DNA of 64,000 nucleotides from Pseudofabraea citricarpa (lineage: Eukaryota > Ascomycota > Leotiomycetes > Helotiales > Dermateaceae), in contig JAPWGK010000010.1 in assembly GCA_029641185.1 (NCBI GenBank), forward strand, positions 186,001 to 250,000. Reading direction: 5' to 3'. A model generated the notes under the pieces. That model ran no database searches. It saw nothing but the letters and a program-made list of their open reading frames with translations, and was not told the origin of the DNA. Position numbers and translations under genes: made by a program. This document shows positions 1-10,320 of this stretch, piece after piece. Numbering within the stretch: the first letter of the stretch is position 1; each line of letters opens with the position of its first letter.

Positions 1-1219
1 TCTTTACAATTTCTACAACGTGCGAAAACAGAGCATCACTTGATGTTAACCCGCAGACTTTCTCTACAACGGCTTCTGGCTTGCCAGTATTGTCCTTCAT
101 GATCTTGGCCAACTCAGCACTCTCATCGTCACCCTCGACATTCTGGAATCTGAACGCCATCTCCGCAGCATCGAGCAGAGCACTGAAGTCGTGACCCAAC
201 TCCGCGAGTTCTGCCGCCGGACCAATGAATCGCTCCTTGCGGCTCAGCTTTCGGAGAGGTGCCCGACCAACACGCTCTACCGCATCTTCCAAATGGGGGT
301 TACCAATGCGAGTAATGATCTTGTCGACGTATTCACTTTGTTCTTGCTCAGTGATTCCGTGCTTGCCCACAATCAGCGTACTTGTCTCAGCCAAAGCCGA
401 TCGTACTTCAGCCACGATGGCAGGGTCTTGTAAGGCATCGAAAACGGTGGTCTTGTTGTGGTAGTAACCGTGATAAGCGGCGGCGGCGTGACCCGTGTTG
501 ACGGTAAACAGCTTGCGCTCAATGTATGGGATTAAGTCATCTACCCACTTGATGCCATCAATCGCTGGGGGCTCGTGATCCGCGAATGGTGTGCGGTCAA
601 CCACCCACTCGTAGAACTTCTCCAGCTTGACATCCAGACCCGCTCCTGGATCTTGGGCGGGCACGATCCGGTCAATGGCCGAGTTGGCAAACCTGGCTCG
701 CTCGTGATGGTCGTCTAATCTGTGCTCCGAGGTGTTCTTGCCATCCTTGATGTAGTTGGCCAGGGTATCAGTCGCCCCAATGGCGTTCTCGCAGGCAATG
801 ACGGCGATGGGGGTGGCATCGTTGGGTCGCGCATCGATTCCCTTGGCGATGACGGGAGCGATGAACTTGAGGATGTTGGGACCCACTGAACATGTGACAA
901 CATCAGCCGTGGTGATCTCATCAATGACATCGGCCTCGTTTGTTTTTGAGTTGATGGCACGGTAGTTGGTGATGGTGTCCTGGCTGGTGCCCTCGGATCC
1001 GACCTGGATCACCTGGTATGACTTGTTCTGTTGCAGCTGGTCGATGATGGTATCCATCACATCTGCGAAGACGACCTCATATCCGGACTTGTAGAGGAAC
1101 TCGGCGACAAAGCCACGGCCTAAGATGGGTTAGATTTCTGGCCAGACGCGGCGCGGCGTGGTGTAGCAGCAGGACTCACCAATGTTTCCGGCACCGAAAT
1201 GAACTGCCTTCTTTCCCAT
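1..1219 (-). CDS. mpdA: Mannitol-1-phosphate 5-dehydrogenase (3' end beyond window)
   Basis: This NAD-dependent cytosolic enzyme interconverts mannitol 1-phosphate and fructose 6-phosphate and feeds the fungal mannitol pool. The product starts [14 protein letters not shown], which continues across an intron into [15 protein letters not shown], the family's Rossmann start with a GxGNIGRG nucleotide loop. Downstream segments such as VACENAIG, the [12 protein letters not shown] region and the [13 protein letters not shown] motif fit the polyol dehydrogenase fold. Exon 1 is 1180-1219, the intron is 1120-1179 with GTGAGT donor and CTAAC branch site, and exon 2 runs from 1119 off the left edge. The start is the ATG before GKKAVHF, which matches the conserved N terminus. 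The C-terminal few residues and the stop lie outside the window. Family assignment is confident. Confidence 0.95.
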
Positions 1220-4200
1220 GATGGCGGTTGGAGGAAGGATGTGAAGTGCGAGCGGGAGTGAGGTGAGAGGAAGTGGAGAGGTATTTATGGATGGGTGTGT
1301 GAGATGGTGGGTGAAAGGTGAAAGGAGTGGTAGTGGTGGTGAAAGTGGTGGAAGTGGTGGGCAGAGGTTGAGGTGATGGCTTGGAGGGGTGGAATGTGTT
1401 GTGGTGAGAGCGATATCAACAAAGAAGTAAGTGAGCTGATTGTGCGGGTATGAGGATGAGAATGAGTACGAGGGCTGTTGTGTACTTATAGCCAAACGAG
1501 GCTTTGGACCCTCTCTTGCACTTCTCAACCCCTCGACCGCGATAACGACGTAAGAGGAAGCAGCAGGACTGCGCAGGTGCGGGGGACCACGCTGATTGGG
1601 CGAGCGGGAGGCATAAATGAGGCAGAGGCAGAGGCCTGTTTGCTCCGATCAAGTGCCATTTTGACGCCCATGACGCAAAATCGAGCGCGACAATCAACCC
1701 GAGCCAACCAAAGCCGCGGGATGCTAGTCGCAGTTGTCGCACAATTTTGTACTGTACTGTACGTAGTACTATACGTGGGATTCTCTCTGATGGGGATGCT
1801 TCGATTTGTTGCAGCACGGGCCACGAATAACGTCAGTCTGCACCAGCTAAAAACATCACTAAACGAGGGGTTCAGACGCACCCCGACATCAACAATCAAG
1901 ATTTCATGCTGGCTCAGGGCCTTTGATTTTCAGGTACAGAGTGCCCAGAGACATCTCGATACCCTCAGAGGCTGCGGCTGTGTCCTGGCAAAAAGGGAGA
2001 TCGGCTTGGGGGGGAAAGTGTGGAAAATCACAGGCCGATGCCTCAGTCTTGCCATCTCGCTCTTGCAAAAATGGGCTCGGCCCATCCCCGTCGCCTTTTC
2101 TTCCCCCCCTCGGTTCCCAATGCAGCGATCGTGTGAGTGCAATGTGATCGAAGGCGCCGACTCACGATGTCTTGGCTCCGAGGTGAGAGGTGACGACAAT
2201 AATCGCTGCACATGTTACGGCAACCCGTGCCCGCCAATCGTGTCGCTGCTACGGCTACCTACGCGCATCCACTCACACCAAGGCCGAAGATTCCAACGAC
2301 ATCCGTCAGCTGTCGTTGGTTGTTGACTCTTCCCAGTGTCCCACTTTCCCCCAAGCGACTCACTCACTCACTCACTCACTCTAGACCCTCAACTCTAGAC
2401 TCTCAACCATCAACGACAGAAAAGAAGAAGCCAGAAAAACACTGCCACGCCCAAGTCCATACATAATCCACTGTTCTTACCCACCACGACCTTCCCGACT
2501 CTCCGTCGACCAGGCCTGCTGCTTCTTATCTTTGAGCCATTTTCCCTCCTGTGGCCTCCATTTCTCCGTCTCGTCAAACGCTAATAGCTTCAACCTCGCT
2601 CACACTTCGGAGAGTTGGCTCTCACTTGCCTGCCGTCGCTGCGTCTTTGCGAATAGCCTCTCGGTATCTCTTCCAGCATAAACCTTCCCTGTCTCTTAGG
2701 CATCAACGGGCCGGAAGCAGGCCTGGATCACGCTGTTTCTCCCCCTTAACCGCCTGGGTAAACGGGCTGTCTCGTCTTTCTCTCCAATCTGACATCTCAC
2801 GATGCATCCCAAATCCCTCGTGCGTGCCCGCCCGCCCGCAGAAACACCGAGCATCACGATCCCTCCTCCCCCATCCCCCATGGGAAAATGGGAAGACGAG
2901 ACGCTGCCCGCCCGAGCTTGTGCACGAGAGTGGATCAGCGAGCGAGCTGAGTGAGCCCGAATTCCCCCGGCCGGCCGCATGACAACCGCACAACCACCCT
3001 CGGTGTCGTCGCTCTTCCACGTGGGCTCTGCTTCTACTCGGCCGTGCTGTGCTGGTGTTTCCCATCATTCGACCGCTGCCGGTTGTTGAGCTGCTGGTTG
3101 CATTTGTGGAAGAACCGATAATGGTGGGTCGGTTCACGTCACGTGTCGTAGCTCCCACGAGCGAGAGCCACCTGAAATCTAACGACGGCAGCACAAGAAC
3201 AGAGGAGGGCGCAGTTAGCGAGCGAAAGCAAGAGGGACATGATGGGAGATGCACTGTTCCCGAGGTATCTAACCCATCCAACCCCCTCCGAGACAGGTGG
3301 ACCAAATGACCACAGAAGGTCAACTGTTTGCAGGACAAGCTTGCTACTAACAAGTGATGAATAGCCCATGTTGCATTATTCGCCCTGAATGAGATCTTTT
3401 TTTCTTTTTCTTTTTCTTTTTTGGATCTCTAGAAGTACTAGCTTTGGTTTCCGGTCTTAAAGGCACACTCTGATTATTCTCCGGAATGGCCAAGCATATT
3501 GGAGCGATCGCAAGAAAGCTCCTCCGAGCCGATGCACTTACATGTCTCAAGCGAGCTCCTGTACCAGACCTGGAGCAAGACAGGATAAAGTCTTCCTAAG
3601 CCGGTCAAGGTACCTATCTCTTCGTTGACATGAGAAGACAAGTAGATTTCTCTTCGTTTAGTAAGTGGTATATTTTTGAAAGGTTTTTCGCATTATCCTT
3701 ACCACTATCCTCTGGGTTCTGCTTAGCGTGGGCCGTTAGGACCAGTGTCATTTCAGTCCCTTCTACGCACCGTTGGTTTTTGGATGAAATATTTCTCATT
3801 TTAGTTTCAAATTTGTTATTATACCACCACCATCTACCCATAGCGGTCTACAGTTCATCGCCTAGCAATAGTGCTATCAAGATCGTTACCAAAGTCCATT
3901 TCTTTGTGATTACTTCTTCATCCCCACGACCGAGTACTCGTGAGCGGAATCATATATGATAATACCAAAAGCAAGTGACTTGAATTATGTTCCATGCTTC
4001 TCGAACCACCAAAATGGAAGACTTGCTCTTGCCTCGCCATCATATAACGTTCTTCCTCGACTCGTTCCCGCGACGGAAACGTGGCCAGCTAAGCTTTAAC
4101 GCGGGCACTACCTACAACTAGGACCTACGTTTGACCCACGGCCGGTAAGCTAAGTGGAAATTCTTTCTCGGTTCCAGTTCTTTGGATGCTATGGATCTGA

Positions 4201-4466
4201 CTAGTCGTCGCTTCGCGAAATATTTCAGGCCAGTTTCTTCCATGCAAAGGAGCAGACCAATGTCTTATCTTGATCGCTCTTCTTTGAATCTATCCATTCA
4301 AGCAGTTTCTCCTTCAATCATCTCTTCCAGACTGCATCTATAATAAACATCGCGACAACATTCTCCAGCTGTCTACACTCACAACGCAAAACATCAATCA
4401 TCTCTTTCAACTCTCCAAACTTCAACCGCCTCTCTTCCCCCTCTCTTCCTCCAACAAGACACAACC
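1220..4466. other. 3.2-kb intergenic region with divergent promoters
   Basis: This region lies between the mannitol dehydrogenase gene (minus) and a small plus-strand ORF. I see no gene. It holds an ACTC microsatellite at 2357-2381, a long pyrimidine-rich leader-like stretch at 2380-2560 and a T-rich tract at 3396-3422. Several long open frames (for example 1478-2326) have protein composition unlike a real product. The first 1 kb upstream of 1219 must contain the dehydrogenase promoter. Confidence 0.6.
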
Positions 4467-4787
4467 ATGCCTTCTCGAATCACTCAGGACCAACAAGTCA
4501 TCTATGGCTTCGCTGGCAAGCATGTCAACCCGCGCTTCGAGTCTCACATGCAGACTATCAACGACCAGAACCAGATCGCCCTCGATGCTCTGAAGGTCGA
4601 TGTCCAGGAGCAAAAAAGAGTCAGCCTCATAGCTTTGATTGAACGGGACCTGCAATGCAGCAAGCCGGTAGCTAAGTCGATCAACCGCGAGGCTGCACTG
4701 CCCGTACAGAAACCATCGGTTGTTAAGATGAAGCCACTTCTCCCCTCGTCTCTGAGGTCCCGACACAGATTGGAGTTCTGCATCTAA
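4467..4787 (+). CDS. Small hypothetical protein, 106 aa
   Basis: I do not recognise a family. The product starts MPSRITQDQQVIYGF, has a charged, probably helical middle (residues 27-65, rich in Gln, Asp, Leu) and a basic proline-containing tail ending in EFCI. There is no signal peptide or membrane segment. Reality as a gene is suggested by the upstream region. A long CT-rich and AC-rich leader typical of highly expressed fungal genes (about 4320-4466) ends in ACAACC directly before the ATG. The leader carries a 16-base element at 4340-4355 that recurs before the next small ORF. It could be a short secreted-independent fungal protein, a truncated gene or the first exon of something longer. 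Confidence 0.4.
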   Translation: MPSRITQDQQVIYGFAGKHVNPRFESHMQTINDQNQIALDALKVDVQEQKRVSLIALIERDLQCSKPVAKSINREAALPVQKPSVVKMKPLLPSSLRSRHRLEFCI

Positions 4788-5292
4788 TGGCTGGGCACAA
4801 ACGCAGAGGAAATCGTTGCACATTCGAAGTCCATTCTCATTCTCAATCCAAGATCATGGACTGCCATCTTCCTCTAATGCTCGATGTCACTAGGCCTTTT
4901 CGCTAGCCCGGACAAGCTTTACATACCTAGGCCCTTAGATCCTCCTAGGAGGTTAAAAAAATTCTTCTAGACGGCCCCTGAGGCTAGAAAGTCCCGGCTT
5001 CTTTTGCTAGCACGCCTCATACCTACATCCTTAACTCTGCTAGTATAGTAAATATTTCTCTAGACCGTCTACTTTCCAGTTCAAATACCATCAATCCTTC
5101 TCGCCAGGACGCGCTCTTCTCGTCACCTTCCTTCATTCAATAAACAACGCGACACTCTCGACAATAAACAACGACAACGACACAACACAACACAACACAA
5201 CAGTATCAGATCAGAGTCTCTCGACATCTTCAGCCACCTCACCTCCTTCTCATCACCCCTACCCCCCTACCTAGTTAGCTATCAACATCAAC
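4788..5292. promoter_or_regulatory. Intergenic leader of the 5293 ORF
   Basis: No gene is seen. The right half (5100-5292) is a CA-rich, CT-rich 5' leader with repeated ACAACA words. It contains the 16-base element at 5139-5154, which differs by one base from the element at 4340-4355. Confidence 0.4.
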
Positions 5293-5613
5293 ATGTTCAC
5301 CAGTGCAGCAGCATACAACCCCAACCCCAACCCCGACCATGACCCTACCAACCCCGACTTCGACTTCGACAGCACAGGTAATCGATTCAGGCAGATCGAA
5401 GCTGCCGAACAAGCACGCGTCGACGATCTTCTCGAGCGTCATATGACTCGCATCTTTGACCTGCACACTGCCAGGAGACAACCCTGCGTCAATGCCTCGG
5501 AAGCTGTTACTGGAAAAGGAGGACGAGGAGGAGGAGGCCGTGGCCGGGGGCAGAAGTGGTATAAGAGGCCGTGGATCGTGGCTAAGAGGTTCTTGCGGAA
5601 TGCTTTTAGGTAG
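5293..5613 (+). CDS. Small hypothetical protein, 106 aa, Arg/Gly-rich tail
   Basis: No family is recognised. The N terminus is Asn/Pro/Asp-rich with NPNPNPDHDP-type repetition (residues 9-27). A helical segment at about 30-58 holds many Arg, Glu and Asp. The C terminus is a GRGGGGRGRG stretch (residues 77-86) followed by a strongly basic end. An RGG-like stretch plus a basic tail would fit nucleic-acid binding, but that is inference only. The ATG sits after ACATCAAC with a long CA-rich leader. Equal length (106 aa), similar leader and a tandem position relative to the 4467 ORF suggest the two loci may be related in expression; I cannot show homology of the proteins. Confidence 0.4.
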   Translation: MFTSAAAYNPNPNPDHDPTNPDFDFDSTGNRFRQIEAAEQARVDDLLERHMTRIFDLHTARRQPCVNASEAVTGKGGRGGGGRGRGQKWYKRPWIVAKRFLRNAFR

Positions 5614-6200
5614 TGCGTTGCTTTTTTCCTTTTCTTCCTTCTTTGGAGATTTTGGGGTTCGATGTTTTGGGTTTGGGGTTTGTTTTTCTTTCTTTCTTGT
5701 TCTGATATGGGTATGGAGTCATGTAAAATGGTATCTCTGGTTGGGATTTATATCTGTTTCTCGTACTCGCGGAGTGTACCGTAATGGAAGTCTATGATCA
5801 ATTGACCGCGTGGTTCTTTCCGCCCTTGTGTATTAAATAAATTGCCTTCTTGTGTGCCCTACTTGATTTCTCAGCTGCACATAATATAATTCAAGCTACA
5901 ATCATACCATGAATCTGCTGGCGATTTGACATACGCTGATAAAACAACGAGTGAGGTCTGCAATTACCTATTCGGGCCCAAGCTCAAGCTCATGCCCCGC
6001 CAAAGCATCCCCTGCCCCGCCCCGCCAAGCCAAGCCTCTCAGAGATCTTTGACTTTTATCTCAACCCCGCCAACCGCAAACCGCCAACGTCCAACCGCTG
6101 AAGAGCAAGCAACATACAGCACGGCTTCAATCCTGAATCTCGCCATACGCAATCAGCAGAAGCAGCAGCAGTCCGAGAAGAAGAAAAAGAATTCAACATC
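5614..6200. other. Intergenic, promoter of the phosphatase gene
   Basis: A T-rich probable 3' UTR of the preceding ORF (5614-5840) is followed by a C-rich, AC-rich leader (5990-6200). The open frame at 5926-6204 overlaps the next start and has no protein-like features, so I do not call it. Confidence 0.5.
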
Positions 6201-6782
6201 ATGAGCAGCAGCACATCCACGTACACGGTATCGAGCCTCCCGCGCATCTCAGCTATCGAGCTCTCAGAGCTACTCCTCGCAGCAGCAGCAGCAGCAGCAT
6301 CGTCCAGCAGCACATCTTCAGAACCACAATCACAATCAGAATCACAATCCCAACCCCAACCCCAACCCACCCCCTCATCCAAAATCGCAATCATAGACGT
6401 CCGCGACGACGACCACATCGGCGGCCACATCGCATCCTCAACACACGTCCCCTCATCGACACTCGACTACGCCATGCCGAGCCTGGTTCGCACGCTGAAA
6501 GACAAGGAGGTAGTCGTGTTCCACTGCGCGCTCTCGCAGCAGCGGGGTCCTGCGGCTGCGCTGAGGTATCTCCGCGAGAGGGATCGATTACTTGGCGGTG
6601 CGACTGTGGGCGAGAAGATGATGAAGAGCGCCGCAGAGCAGAAGGGTTTACAACTCGATAACGAAACGCCTCAGCAGGTCCTCCTCCTTGAGGGCGGCTT
6701 TGTTAAGTGGCAGGAGCGGTTTGGTTCGGACCTGCGCCTTACGGAGGGCTGGAGGAGGGAGATTTGGGAGGAGGACTACTAG
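6201..6782 (+). CDS. Cdc25/Acr2-type rhodanese phosphatase, 193 aa
   Basis: The protein has a single rhodanese fold of the small Cdc25-like fungal family that includes yeast Ych1/Arr2 and fission-yeast Ibp1, which act as tyrosine phosphatases or arsenate reductases. Residues about 62-72 form the IAIIDVRDDD strand. The catalytic loop HCALSQQR (HC-x5-R, near residue 112) follows, with Cys as the nucleophile. The end has the typical LLLEGGFVKWQERF motif. The domain is complete and intron-less. Between the start and the fold lies an insertion of Ala, Ser and Gln-Pro/Gln-Ser runs (residues about 27-60), which is low complexity and probably variable in length. Whether it reduces arsenate or dephosphorylates proteins cannot be read from sequence. 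A 169-bp tandem duplication begins just after the stop. Confidence 0.88.
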   Translation: MSSSTSTYTVSSLPRISAIELSELLLAAAAAAASSSSTSSEPQSQSESQSQPQPQPTPSSKIAIIDVRDDDHIGGHIASSTHVPSSTLDYAMPSLVRTLKDKEVVVFHCALSQQRGPAAALRYLRERDRLLGGATVGEKMMKSAAEQKGLQLDNETPQQVLLLEGGFVKWQERFGSDLRLTEGWRREIWEEDY

Positions 6783-6839
6783 ATCTGGTCTGCTGCGGCG
6801 TCGGGTTGGAGTTTTGATTCTGCGTTTGCTGATTCGAGG

Positions 6840-7180
6840 TGCGATTGCTATAAGGGCTGTTAGATTTGGTTCTTGTCTGTCGGGTCGGATTTTTGATTCT
6901 ACGTTTAGACATAGGGAGGCGGGATTGGGATGAGCATGGGAATAGCAACAGAAATGAAAATAACAACGCGAATAAGAATGGGAATGACAACACGAATATA
7001 ATTGGCAGTGCGATTAGCATCAGGGCTGTTAGATTTGGTTCTTGTCCGTCGGTCGGATTTTTGATTCTGCGTTTGGACATAGGGAGGCGGGATTGGGATG
7101 AGCATGGGAATAGCAACAGAAATGAAAATGACAACGCGAATAGGAATAGGAATGACAACACGAATAGAATTAGCAATGCG
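6840..7180 (+). repeat. 169-bp tandem duplication
   Basis: Two nearly identical units follow each other with a period of 169 bases: AGGGCTGTTAGATTTGGTTC starts at 6853 and again at 7022, and the following 140 bases match with few changes. A fragment of a further unit (TTTTGATTCTGCGTTT) precedes at about 6812-6827. Each unit itself contains short decayed GGAATGACAACACGAATA-like steps. A frame open through both units is a by-product of the repeat. Confidence 0.8.
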
Positions 7181-7366
7181 AATAGCAATGGCAGCAGGAA
7201 CATGTTTCACAGGTCAATCATATGGTGTGGTATCATCTGATTCATTCTTCTGTACAAAATTCATATCCTATCCGTTCATCGGGGTATCTCTCGCGTATCG
7301 CTAAAGAACAGAAAAAGAAAAAAAAAAGGAAAAAAATACATCATTTTAAACAACAGACGTTCACAC

Positions 7367-8583
7367 TCATTCGATGCGAGCGCGCTTTGAAACATGCTGG
7401 TCTTCATCCGCCCATTCATCATCATCATTATCATCATCCCACTCATCTGCCGATTCAACCGCCGATTCATCCCCTGATTCATCGTCATCCGCCGCCGATT
7501 CTAAAAGAATCGCATCAAAATCCGCACTCGTGAAGTACTGTGCAGGTAGAGCAGAAGGAGGCAGTCCAGCATATGGGTTCGCAGGACAGGGAGCGGGCTC
7601 ACCCAGCAGAGCACACCTAGCAGCGACGTCCTCCACAGTTAGGGGCGGGTCAAACTCGTCGGTGCTGCTCGGATCTAGCACGCCTTCCTCGACAACAATG
7701 TCCAGATCGCTCTCTGCCTTAGCGAGCGCCTTCTGTATGGCGCGGAAGATCTCCATCGGGCGGCTGAAGGGGATCACCTCGCGGGTTATGATGAGGTCGG
7801 AGTCGGTGTACTGCTTGAAGGGATTATCGAACTTGTCGAGGAAATCTCGCGTTATGCCTGCCGTGTAGACGACGAGCGATTGTCTGTCGGAAGAGGGCGT
7901 GAAGAGGTAGACCTGTGCGGCGGAAGAAGAAGCAGATCATTAGCGGATGTTCTTTACGTAGCGTGGGAGGAGTAGCCCGTAGGCAAGATATCTCATCTCG
8001 TCAAAAGGGTAAAAGACGGATGATGATGATAATAATAAAGAAGATGATAAAGAAGAAGAAGGAGATAAAGAAGAAGAAGACTTACATTCCGGTTATTCTC
8101 CACCCGCCACATGAACTGGTCAAAGTAGCCCGAGTAGCGATACTCCTGTGCCATGGCGATGAGGATGGCGACGTAGTACGGATCCGTCTCTGGCTCTGGC
8201 TTTGGCGCGGCCGGCGAGTTGAACAGGCGGGCCACCCGGTGCTTCTCCACGCTCGCGCGCAGCTGGAAGTGTGCGCGGCCTTGCGTCTCCATCCATGTCC
8301 TGTCGATGAAGGCGCACACGGGCATCGGGATGCATTCTACGTCGTGCGTCACTACGTGCGCGCAGTAGACTTGCGTGCGTGGCTTTCGGCTGTAGAATAG
8401 TCGTAGCGTCGCTCTGTTTTGGGGGTTGCGACGTTAGTTTTGTTTGTGTCTGTGGGTGTGTGTGTGTGTGAAAGGAAGTGGGGGCGAGAGTGGGATTGAG
8501 AACAAGAGTGAGATTGAGAGCGAGAGGGAGAGTGGTGAGAGTTACAGTGAGAGTGGTGAGTGTGAACGGGGAAAAGTGAGAGC

Positions 8584-8655
<72 letters not shown>

Positions 8656-9454
8656 TAGAGTGAGAGTGGTGAGTGGTAAGTGTGAACGGGAAAAAGTGAG
8701 AGCGAGAGTGAGAGTGAGAACAAGAGTGAGTGTGAGAGTGAGAGTGAGTGTGAGTTTGAGAGTAAGAGTAAGTGTGAGTTTGAGAGTGAGAGTGAGTATG
8801 AGAGTGAGTGAGAGAGTGAGTGTGAGTTTGAGAGTGAGAGTGAGAGTGAGTGTGAGTGTGAGAGAGGTATGGGAAAGGACAGACAAGAACAGACAAGAAA
8901 AGACAAAAGACATACCTTGGGACTGAGACCTCGCAATACGCATTCAGCTCATCCTGAGCCAACCTAACCAGCGTGGGGAACAGATCTCGAAGCGCCTTGT
9001 CCTTCAGCGCATCCACGTACAAGTTGCGCACCATCTCAAGTCCACTGTCAGCATCCTCATAGTCGGCATGCGACATGAAGTTTGTTGGCTCTGAACAGTC
9101 TGCACTCGCAAGTGCCTCCTCGCCAGTCACAGGTCGCACAGTGCACGCAAGCGCCAGCAAGACATCGTCTCCCCACAGCTGCGCAGGCACGTATAGTCGT
9201 TCCCGTGGGTGCTGCACCGTGTAGTGTCGCAAGGAGCCAGGTTGCGCGGATTCTACCCTGATAGGCTCAGGTCTTGCGCGTCTGTTCTTGCGCTTCTTCT
9301 TCTTCGTCTTCTTCTTCTTCGTCTTGCGCATCTTCGTCTGGCCGATCATGGTCTGGCCGTCTTGCTTTGCGCCCTTCTTGCGCTTGGGTTTGGGACTGGG
9401 ACCGGGACTGGGATTGGGATTGGGATTGGGAGGAGTACTCATGTCCGGCTCCAT
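7367..9454 (-). CDS. Conserved-looking orphan protein with acidic tail, 470 aa
   Basis: Three exons join in frame: 8916-9454, 8086-8413 and 7367-7912. I do not recognise the family. The N terminus has a proline/asparagine run and a very basic Lys/Arg stretch (about residues 20-50, nuclear-signal-like). The centre is globular, including the segments AHVVTHDVECIPMPVCAF and AILIAMAQEYRYSGYFDQF. The last 40 residues are mostly Asp, Glu and Ser and end in KRARIE. I chose the ATG at 9454, before EPDMSTPPNPN; an upstream in-frame ATG exists but reads low-quality sequence. The 502-base first intron (8414-8915) is almost entirely a GAGAGT-type satellite and has no stop in the upstream reading frame. 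Function unknown; the length and order of the central segments suggest a real fungal family. Confidence 0.75.
8500..8870. repeat. GAGAGT hexanucleotide satellite inside an intron
   Basis: The stretch is a nearly perfect (GAGAGT)n array at about 8577-8666, flanked by decayed versions with GTGTGA and TTTGAG variants up to about 8866. It lies wholly within intron 1 of the minus-strand gene 7367-9454. Open frames on both strands here are satellite artefacts. Confidence 0.9.
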
Positions 9455-10156
9455 CTTTGCTCCGATTTGCCCTTGGCTCGTCGCTGCTCGCGCTCTTCTC
9501 GTTGCTATTGCGCTTCCCACTACTGGTGGTGTTGTCTGTAGTAGTGGTCTCCCTTGCTTGTGAGTGAGGGAGAGAAAGAGAGAGAGGATGAGTGTGAGTG
9601 TTTGAAGGAGAGAGAGAGAGCGCATCGCGTCGCTTAATCGCGAAGCGACCATGGTGCCGTTGGCGCTAGGCCGTTCTTGTACGCTGTTCGCTGCTTTAGA
9701 GGTTGGCTTGTTTAGTGGTAGGGATTTATACTTGCCGCTTTTGCGCTGCTTTGAAAAAGGGTGCTGCTTGTTTGTTGAGCGTTGTTGACGGTCAGGTGTT
9801 GTGCGTGCGTGCAAGTGGTCGTGGTTGAGGTTGAGATTATTGTAAGCGAGCTAGCTCTTAACGCCCTTTCTTTTTTGCGGGTTTTTTCGGTGCTCGCTTA
9901 TTTTTTTCTCCTTTTAAGGAGAGAGGGGTGCAGCAGAGGTTTTTGCTAAAGGAGTAAGGTCCAGTGGTATCTTGCAAACTACAGAGGTACTTCTACGTGA
10001 AAGCGGTTGGTTGTAATTCTTTAAAATAAAATAAAAAGATAATTTCAACAATTACACTTCGCTTTGCTTTTGAGTAGCTGCTTGGCTTTTCTTATCTTAT
10101 ACTTCCAGGTGATTACAAATGACTTGGAAGATAACTTGATAGTATACTAGGAACAG
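9455..10156. other. Upstream region of the orphan gene
   Basis: This is the promoter and leader side of the minus-strand gene. It has T-rich tracts near 9860-9920 and becomes AT-rich towards 10156. No gene is seen. Confidence 0.5.
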
Positions 10157-10320
10157 ATATGCGCATCCAGATATGCGCATCCAGATGTGCGCATGCAGAT
10201 ATACGCATACAGATATGCCCATCCAGATGTGCGCATGCAGATATACGCATACAGATATGCCCATCCAGATGTGCGCATGCAGATATACACATCCAGATGT
10301 GCGCATCCAGATATGTACAG
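10157..10320. repeat. 14-bp minisatellite with 42-bp higher-order period
   Basis: Eleven units of 14 bases of the type ATATGCGCATCCAG run from 10157 to 10310, with a partial twelfth to 10320. Variants alternate in the order ATATGC, ATGTGC, ATATAC, so a 42-base super-unit repeats about three times. It is not CRISPR: there are no unique spacers. Confidence 0.92.

Noticed and set aside
1478..2326. 282-codon open frame on the plus strand
   Set aside because: It lies in the dehydrogenase promoter, has a composition without domains or regular structure, and no splice or leader signals support it.
2551..2982. 143-codon frame on the plus strand
   Set aside because: It opens at GTG, not ATG, and is Ser/Pro/Arg-rich as expected from pyrimidine-rich DNA read by chance.
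6866..7240. Asn-rich frame through the 169-bp duplication
   Set aside because: The frame is a by-product of the tandem units, with no independent evidence.
8444..8926. Arg-Val repeat protein on the plus strand
   Set aside because: It is the antisense reading of a GAGAGT satellite inside an intron; a hexamer without stops is open in several frames.
10157..10320. CRISPR-like array
   Set aside because: Units are contiguous, with no unique spacers; this is a minisatellite in a eukaryote.
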